Shown here piece after piece: positions 9,379 through 12,474 of a DNA stretch of 12,474 nt (position 1 is the stretch's first letter; every line of letters starts with the position of its first letter). Made by a program: the position numbers and the translations under genes. Source of the DNA: Myxococcales bacterium (GTDB lineage: Bacteria; Myxococcota; Polyangia; HGW-17; SLPX01); the NCBI GenBank assembly GCA_007131745.1, contig SLPX01000019.1:1-12474 (forward strand). The letters are read 5' to 3'. The notes under the pieces were generated by a model that searched no databases, was not told the origin of the DNA, and saw only the letters and a program-made list of their open reading frames with translations.

Positions 9379-9544
9379 GGGCGAGCCTGTTTGTTTACGG
9401 CATCGCCCAAACCGCCGGACGCCGCCGTTTGAAACTCCCCTTCGGGAAGCATCATCGGCGACTCGGCCGAATCCCTTCAGCCCTTCGGGCAGCGGGCTTC
9501 TGACGCCGGCTCATTGGGCGACTGCCTTTCTATTCGGCTCGCCC
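9379..9544 (+). repeat. Nested imperfect palindrome with three internal hairpins; possible structured RNA or small mobile element
   Basis: The outer arm GGGCGAGCC (9379-9387) pairs perfectly with GGCTCGCCC (9536-9544). Inside, GGCATCGCCCAA (9399-9410) pairs with TTGGGCGA-c-TGCC (9514-9526), giving 12 bp with one bulged base. Further in, GCCGG (9414-9418) pairs with CCGGC (9506-9510) across a 3x3 internal loop. The enclosed core can form three local hairpins: 9436-9447 (TCCC/GGGA), 9455-9470 (TCGGC/GCCGA) and 9480-9490 (GCCC/GGGC). The overall shape is a multi-branched fold closed by a long arm. No known RNA family was recognised. The strand is tentative, based on the CTTCGG motifs. A competing hairpin, GCCCG 9364-9368 with CGGGC 9378-9382, overlaps the outer arm. 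Confidence 0.55.
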
Positions 9545-9593
9545 TGTTGACAGCGGACGATAGAACCAGCTTCTGCTTAGAGCCAAAAGATCC

Positions 9594-9608
9594 GCAAGCA
9601 AACATGCA
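9594..9608 (+). repeat. 15-bp direct repeat, right copy
   Basis: This is the second perfect copy of GCAAGCAAACATGCA, 108 bp upstream of the expansin start. It runs into a 10-bp palindrome, ACATGCATGT. See the left copy at 9292-9306. Confidence 0.85.
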
Positions 9609-9651
9609 TGTACAAACGAAAAGATGAAATGACAAACCGCAGGGATGATGC

Positions 9652-9683
9652 GATAATTTTCAAAAATGGGATTATCTTCAAAA
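9652..9683 (+). promoter_or_regulatory. Near-identical tandem 14-mers before the expansin gene
   Basis: GATAATTTTCAAAA (9652-9665) and GATTATCTTCAAAA (9670-9683) differ at two positions and are 18 bp apart. GATAAT and ATTATC also form an inverted repeat (9652-9657 and 9671-9676). The second copy ends 32 bp before the expansin ATG. An operator or AT-rich promoter element is possible, but no regulator can be named. Confidence 0.3.
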
Positions 9684-9715
9684 TATTGAGCGACCGGGTA
9701 AAAAGGAAACAGACG

Positions 9716-11023
9716 ATGAATAAACTCTCCTTGATTACAATTCTTCGTTTGGGTGCGTTTTCCCTGTCAGCGTTTATTGTTTCCAGTCTTATTCTTGCCG
9801 GATGCGGCAAAGATTCAAAACAATCAACACACAATACAAATCAAAACACGAATCTAAACTACAACACCACCATTGATCCGGAATGCACCGACGTTCGCAT
9901 TACACAGTACACAGCGTCAGCGGGAGGTTGGTGCGAATTCAGTCGCAACATCCCGATCCTTCCTGATTTCGTCAGAAATGGAATGACCTTTGCTGTAGCC
10001 GAACCATGGAACAGCGGATCCTACAACGGCGAATCCGGCGAGGCTTGCGGAGAATGCTGGGAAATCCATACTTCCTGTGCCTCGGGCGTTGTAATGATGC
10101 ACGACCTCTGTCCAATACAGGGAAACCCCATCTGCGCGGGAAGCCATTTTCACTTCGACCTGGCATCAGAAGCCGCGGATGCTCTTCAAACAGAAGGCCT
10201 CGACGCAGCCGCTGCCAAGCGGGTGCCTTGCCCCGTAACCGGCAATATTCACGCTTACATCAGCAACTGGAACGAATGGGGATACATGCGCGTAGCGTTC
10301 GTGAACCACCGCATTCCCATCCGGGCAACATACATCCGGGCCGAACCCAACGGCGACCCCATTCCGTTCGAACGCTCCGGCGGAGCATGGCAAATATCCG
10401 GCGGCCCCGTGCCCGCGGACGGAGAAGGCGTTTCCTTTCAATTCGTAAGCGCAACAGGTGAACATGTAGAAGGTGGTGGTATACTTACATTCACTCAGGT
10501 AGCGTCCGGCGGCGAAAACCTTCTGCACGACACAGCCGCGCAATTCGCGGATCCGGATCCATCCGAGTCCGTCTGTATTTACGTGCCGGACGGCAGAGTA
10601 TACACCGACGGCTGGGGCGGAATCGACTCGGTCCGATGGCAGCCCAACCCATGGGGCGACACAGTTGTCTCGGAAACAAGCGAAGGCTGCTTCAACAATT
10701 CCTCTTCATGCCTGCGAATCGACAACATGGGATCCTGGAGCGGGCTCCACCTCTACTATTGGCAAGGATTCCCGGCCGACACCTTCAGCACCTTGACCAT
10801 GCAGGCCCGCACCCTTTCAGGAACCATGGACCTTGACGCAGCCCCCAGTCACGACGGTGAAAGATGCACCCAAACACAAACAACCGTCTCAACCGAATGG
10901 ATTCAAATCTCTTTTGATCTGTCTGAGGCGTGCGCCGGTTTCAGCGTGCTCTCATCGGTGACTTTTTCACACGGAGGCCCCGCTGTCCCCCTCCTTTTAG
11001 ACGACATCATTTACGCCCAATGA
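9716..11023 (+). CDS. Expansin with extra C-terminal carbohydrate-binding-like domain, lipoprotein
   Basis: Expansins loosen cellulose networks without hydrolysis. Here 435 residues begin with a hydrophobic signal ending in LILAGC (Cys30), a good lipobox, then an Asn/Thr-rich linker (about 35-54). D1 (about 57-172) is GH45-like: CTDVRITQYTAS, GEACGECWEI, HDLCP, HFHFDLASEAADAL and KRVPC. Asp130 and Asp148 align from memory with Asp71 and Asp82 of Bacillus EXLX1. D1 has eight cysteines (57, 73, 111, 114, 121, 132, 140, 172), as in cysteine-rich plant-type D1 and unlike EXLX1. D2 (about 173-260, CBM63-like) contains NEWGYMRVAFVNHRIPI and a Trp225 segment. Residues about 264-435 form a third, beta-rich module (YVPDGRVYTDGW...WSGLHLYYW...EWIQISFDLS...LLLDDIIYAQ), typical of jelly-roll carbohydrate-binding modules. 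The ATG at 9716 has AAGGA 8 bp upstream; the frame opens 36 codons earlier, but that start lacks a site and would bury the signal peptide. Confidence 0.87.
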   Translation: MNKLSLITILRLGAFSLSAFIVSSLILAGCGKDSKQSTHNTNQNTNLNYNTTIDPECTDVRITQYTASAGGWCEFSRNIPILPDFVRNGMTFAVAEPWNSGSYNGESGEACGECWEIHTSCASGVVMMHDLCPIQGNPICAGSHFHFDLASEAADALQTEGLDAAAAKRVPCPVTGNIHAYISNWNEWGYMRVAFVNHRIPIRATYIRAEPNGDPIPFERSGGAWQISGGPVPADGEGVSFQFVSATGEHVEGGGILTFTQVASGGENLLHDTAAQFADPDPSESVCIYVPDGRVYTDGWGGIDSVRWQPNPWGDTVVSETSEGCFNNSSSCLRIDNMGSWSGLHLYYWQGFPADTFSTLTMQARTLSGTMDLDAAPSHDGERCTQTQTTVSTEWIQISFDLSEACAGFSVLSSVTFSHGGPAVPLLLDDIIYAQ

Positions 11024-11148
11024 AACGGAGCGAATCAAGGTCGCGGTTTTTCAAACAGGCCGTCCTTTGTTTTCGCCCCCTGTGCCCCCCTGCCTAGGCC
11101 TGTCTATAACAAGTTCTTTTGCCGCAACACCAAAAGCCATTCGTTCGA

Positions 11149-11520
11149 TCAGCTGTAAGGATCTTTTCTGAAGCCGACATGGGTCGATTCATAGCCCAGA
11201 TCTTCCACCAGCCGCCTGAATTCAGCATAGAGAATTTTGCTCTCGGACATATTCAGTTCATTTGCCGTAAGCACCGCCTGGTAGGCTTCCCTCACCAGGC
11301 GCACCTCGAGCATGTGCGCGTATCGCCTGGTTTTGGCCTCTCTTAGCTGGAAAAACAAAGCGTTAATCCGGGTACGGATCGCATCTTCCAGCCGCTGGGG
11401 TATTCCATCCGGCAAAGCGGGAATGGAAAGATCTTCAATGAAATCGTCTGAAGCGTTTGCCACTGTCGCCACTGGGGACCGCTGTTCTCTCGGCTCGGAT
11501 CTTTTTCGTTTCTTGCCCAT
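11149..11520 (-). CDS. Small basic hypothetical protein
   Basis: This 123-residue protein is of unrecognised family. It has a Lys/Arg-rich start (MGKKRKRSEPREQR), a short low-complexity segment, then a mostly helical body from about residue 38 (GIPQRLEDAIRTRINALFFQLREAKTRRYAHMLEVRLVREAYQAVL) ending in a charged tail. No signal peptide, membrane segment or metal motif is seen. The charge pattern would suit a nucleic-acid- or ribosome-associated protein, but that is only a guess. The ATG at 11520 has a weak AGGT site about 8 bp upstream. It is convergent with the expansin gene across a 125-bp gap, which contains a loose 7-bp pairing (11055-11061 with 11097-11103) and only a weak GCGA/TCGC hairpin before a T-run (11030-11050) as a terminator candidate. 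Confidence 0.6.
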   Translation of the reverse strand: MGKKRKRSEPREQRSPVATVANASDDFIEDLSIPALPDGIPQRLEDAIRTRINALFFQLREAKTRRYAHMLEVRLVREAYQAVLTANELNMSESKILYAEFRRLVEDLGYESTHVGFRKDPYS

Positions 11521-11688
11521 GGACTTACCTGTTTAACGGCAGGATCGTTCTTTCAACCAAAGCTATCTTACTTATTAAAAAGCTTCTTGCAACTCGCCCG
11601 GAAAACAAATTATAGATGGAGCTGACGATGATCCAAGTCAGTTCTTCATAACGAAACAATACCGCGAGTGGACAGACCGCAAACAATT

Positions 11689-11704
11689 CGTGAATTTATT
11701 CACA
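11689..11704. promoter_or_regulatory. Crp/Fnr-family-like operator
   Basis: CGTGA-ATTTAT-TCACA differs from the Crp consensus TGTGA-N6-TCACA at one position and contains a perfect 6-bp inverted repeat, GTGAAT/ATTCAC. It is 168 bp upstream of the small leftward gene and about 390 bp upstream of the NuoE-like gene, which is far for classical activation of either. It could also be chance in an AT-rich stretch. Confidence 0.3.
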
Positions 11705-11971
11705 AATGACCCTTTTCTTGTTTGATTCTCACCGACAAACCTGCTAAAGAAGTGTCGCCTGAAAAAGGGTTCGCACCATTCAGAGCGGCTTCCATGTTAC
11801 GGAATCCATAGAAGTAATACTGATTGGTGCTATAGAATACCGCGGTTGAAACGAGCCGGAGAAAAAGCTCGCGGAATCTGTTTTCATGGAAAACTCTCAC
11901 TATTTCGAGACGCGGACCCTTGCTTTTTTTGAGGTGGTGACATAAATAGAGAAGCTTTTGTATCCAAGAGT

Positions 11972-12000
11972 AGTCACTCTTTTTAGAGAGTGACTGTTTT
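11972..12000 (+). terminator. Intrinsic terminator or attenuator upstream of the NuoE-like gene
   Basis: AGTCACTCT (11972-11980) pairs perfectly with AGAGTGACT (11987-11995) around the 6-base loop TTTTAG, followed by GTTTTT. This is a textbook rho-independent form on the plus strand. No rightward gene ends within about 950 bp before it, so it may terminate an unseen short transcript or act as an attenuator in the leader of the NuoE-like gene, whose ATG is 95 bp downstream. Confidence 0.7.
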
Positions 12001-12094
12001 TCAGTATTATCAGCGGGTTCAAATTATTTTCCGGAATTATTGAATCCTTGCTTTCGAGCGTCCGAAACTACAAACAAAACAGGAGAGCTTTGGA

Positions 12095-12474
12095 ATGAGC
12101 GAAAATGTCCAACAGGTCGTAAAGGAACTGGCCGCGGAATACGGAAACGACCGCACCATGCTGATGGACGTGGTGCGGAACGTTCAGGAGCGGTTCGGTC
12201 AGGTTTCCGGAGAGGCAATGGATCTCATCGCCAAGGAGTTCAACACCCACAGGGTTGAAGTGGAAGGCGTGGTCACGTTCTACGCGTTTCTGTCATCCCA
12301 ACCCATGGGAAAGGCGGTGATCCGGCTCTCGAACTGCGTCGCCTGCAAATTAAAAGGTGCGGATTCGGTGGCGCATGCGTTCGAGAAATCACTGGGTGTC
12401 AAAATGGGTGAAACCACTGAAAACGGCAGAGTGTCGTTGGAGTGGACATCCTGCATCGGGCTCTGCGACCAGGG
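12095..12474 (+). CDS. nuoE: NuoE/HoxE-like [2Fe-2S] subunit of an NADH oxidoreductase or hydrogenase, 5' part
   Basis: This is a thioredoxin-fold 24-kDa-type subunit that passes electrons between the FMN/NADH subunit and the rest of complex I, an NAD-linked hydrogenase or a related flavin-based complex. The window holds 126 codons of a usual 150-170; the 3' end is cut off. Seen: the N-terminal helical region, EVEGVVTFYAFLSSQPMGK (family EvyGVatFY motif), SNCVACKLKGAD, ETTENGRVSLEWTSCIGLCDQG. Cysteines are 81, 84, 120 and 124. Cys84, Cys120 and Cys124 fit the conserved spacing (36 then 4), but the usual first ligand, five residues before Cys84, is Ser79, and Cys81 gives C-x2-C in place of C-x4-C. 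AGGAG (12081-12085) lies 9 bp before the ATG. Choosing between NuoE, HoxE and HndA types needs the downstream genes. Confidence 0.88.
   Translation, partial: MSENVQQVVKELAAEYGNDRTMLMDVVRNVQERFGQVSGEAMDLIAKEFNTHRVEVEGVVTFYAFLSSQPMGKAVIRLSNCVACKLKGADSVAHAFEKSLGVKMGETTENGRVSLEWTSCIGLCDQ

Larger units (their letters stand above)
9215..9715. other. Divergent intergenic region with dense repeats and no gene
   Basis: This 501-bp gap must carry the promoters of the leftward carbonic anhydrase gene and the rightward expansin gene. No good -35/-10 pair was found; TTGACA at 9547-9552 has no matching -10 at 16-18 bp. Open frames crossing it show no family resemblance. The region is rich in repeats, listed separately: a 15-bp direct repeat at both sides, a nested palindrome in the middle, the 10-mer CCGGCTCATT at 9311-9320 and 9506-9515, and GCCCAATGA at 9323-9331, which is the reverse complement of 9511-9519. 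CTTCGG occurs three times on the plus strand (9375, 9440, 9483), which would favour UUCG-type loops in a rightward RNA. Confidence 0.7.
11521..12094. other. Divergent intergenic region
   Basis: This 574-bp gap separates the small leftward gene and the rightward NuoE-like gene. It is more AT-rich than its surroundings. It holds a Crp/Fnr-like inverted repeat (11689-11704) and a strong terminator-like hairpin (11972-12000), both listed separately. A weak promoter-like pair, TTGCTT (11920-11925) and CATAAA (11941-11946) with a 15-bp spacer, lies just before the hairpin. The open frame 11900-11700 on the minus strand starts with GTG, lacks a ribosome site and resembles nothing known, so it is not called. 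Confidence 0.6.

Noticed and set aside
9343..9552. Possible integron attC-like site (CTCTAAC near 9342, palindrome, GTTGACA near 9546).
   Set aside because: The boxes do not fit RYYYAAC and GTTRRRY well, the helix spacing is wrong, and no integrase or cassette gene is present.
9547..9575. TTGACA at 9547-9552 as a sigma-70 -35 for the expansin gene.
   Set aside because: No TATAAT-like hexamer lies 16-18 bp downstream, and the start codon is 164 bp away.
9608..9715. Longer expansin start at 9608, adding 36 residues.
   Set aside because: It has no ribosome site, has a highly charged composition, would push the signal peptide inside the protein, and overlaps the right direct repeat.
11055..11103. 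ACAGGCC/GGCCTGT pairing as an expansin terminator.
   Set aside because: The loop is 35 bases and no T-run follows.
11700..11900. 66-codon minus-strand frame in the right intergenic region.
   Set aside because: It has a GTG start, no Shine-Dalgarno sequence and no recognisable motif; length alone is not support.

Overview
The window comes from a Gram-negative bacterium of moderate GC. Four proteins carry N-terminal lipoprotein or signal-like segments. Several genes suggest an anaerobic lineage of the Desulfobacterota/deltaproteobacterial sort: a methanoarchaeal-type (Cam) gamma-carbonic anhydrase, an NADH-dehydrogenase/hydrogenase 24-kDa-type subunit, and paired periplasmic lipoproteins. The lineage is an inference from gene content only. 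No tRNA, rRNA, CRISPR array, transposase or phage gene was seen.

Layout. 1-1278 (+) is the C-terminal two thirds of an AsnB-type asparagine synthetase. 1355-3667 (+) is a long DUF4340-like exported protein built from about five copies of one motif. Its stop overlaps that of a leftward gene series, read from right to left: gamma-carbonic anhydrase (9214-8588), enolase (8362-7064), ornithine aminotransferase (6970-5735), a lipoprotein (5650-4739) and a transglutaminase-like lipoprotein (4737-3664). The last two are separated by one base and look like two halves of a protein that other bacteria make as one chain. The short gaps suggest that at least rocD and the lipoprotein pair share a transcript.

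9215-9715 is a 501-bp divergent intergenic region and the most unusual non-coding stretch. It holds a nested imperfect palindrome (9379-9544) enclosing three small hairpins, flanked by a perfect 15-bp direct repeat. To its right, 9716-11023 (+) encodes a cysteine-rich expansin (GH45-like D1 plus CBM63-like D2) with a lipobox and an extra C-terminal jelly-roll-like carbohydrate-binding module. This is probably a surface-tethered cellulose-loosening or cellulose-binding protein.

11149-11520 (-) encodes a small unrecognised basic protein. The 574-bp gap after it holds a Crp/Fnr-like inverted repeat and a strong intrinsic-terminator hairpin. The window ends in the first 126 codons of a NuoE/HoxE-like [2Fe-2S] subunit (12095 onward), whose first cysteine ligand is displaced.

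No complete new system is evident. The most promising leads are the repeat-flanked structured element between the carbonic anhydrase and expansin genes, the expansin itself, and the altered active-site or ligand positions in the carbonic anhydrase and NuoE-like proteins.
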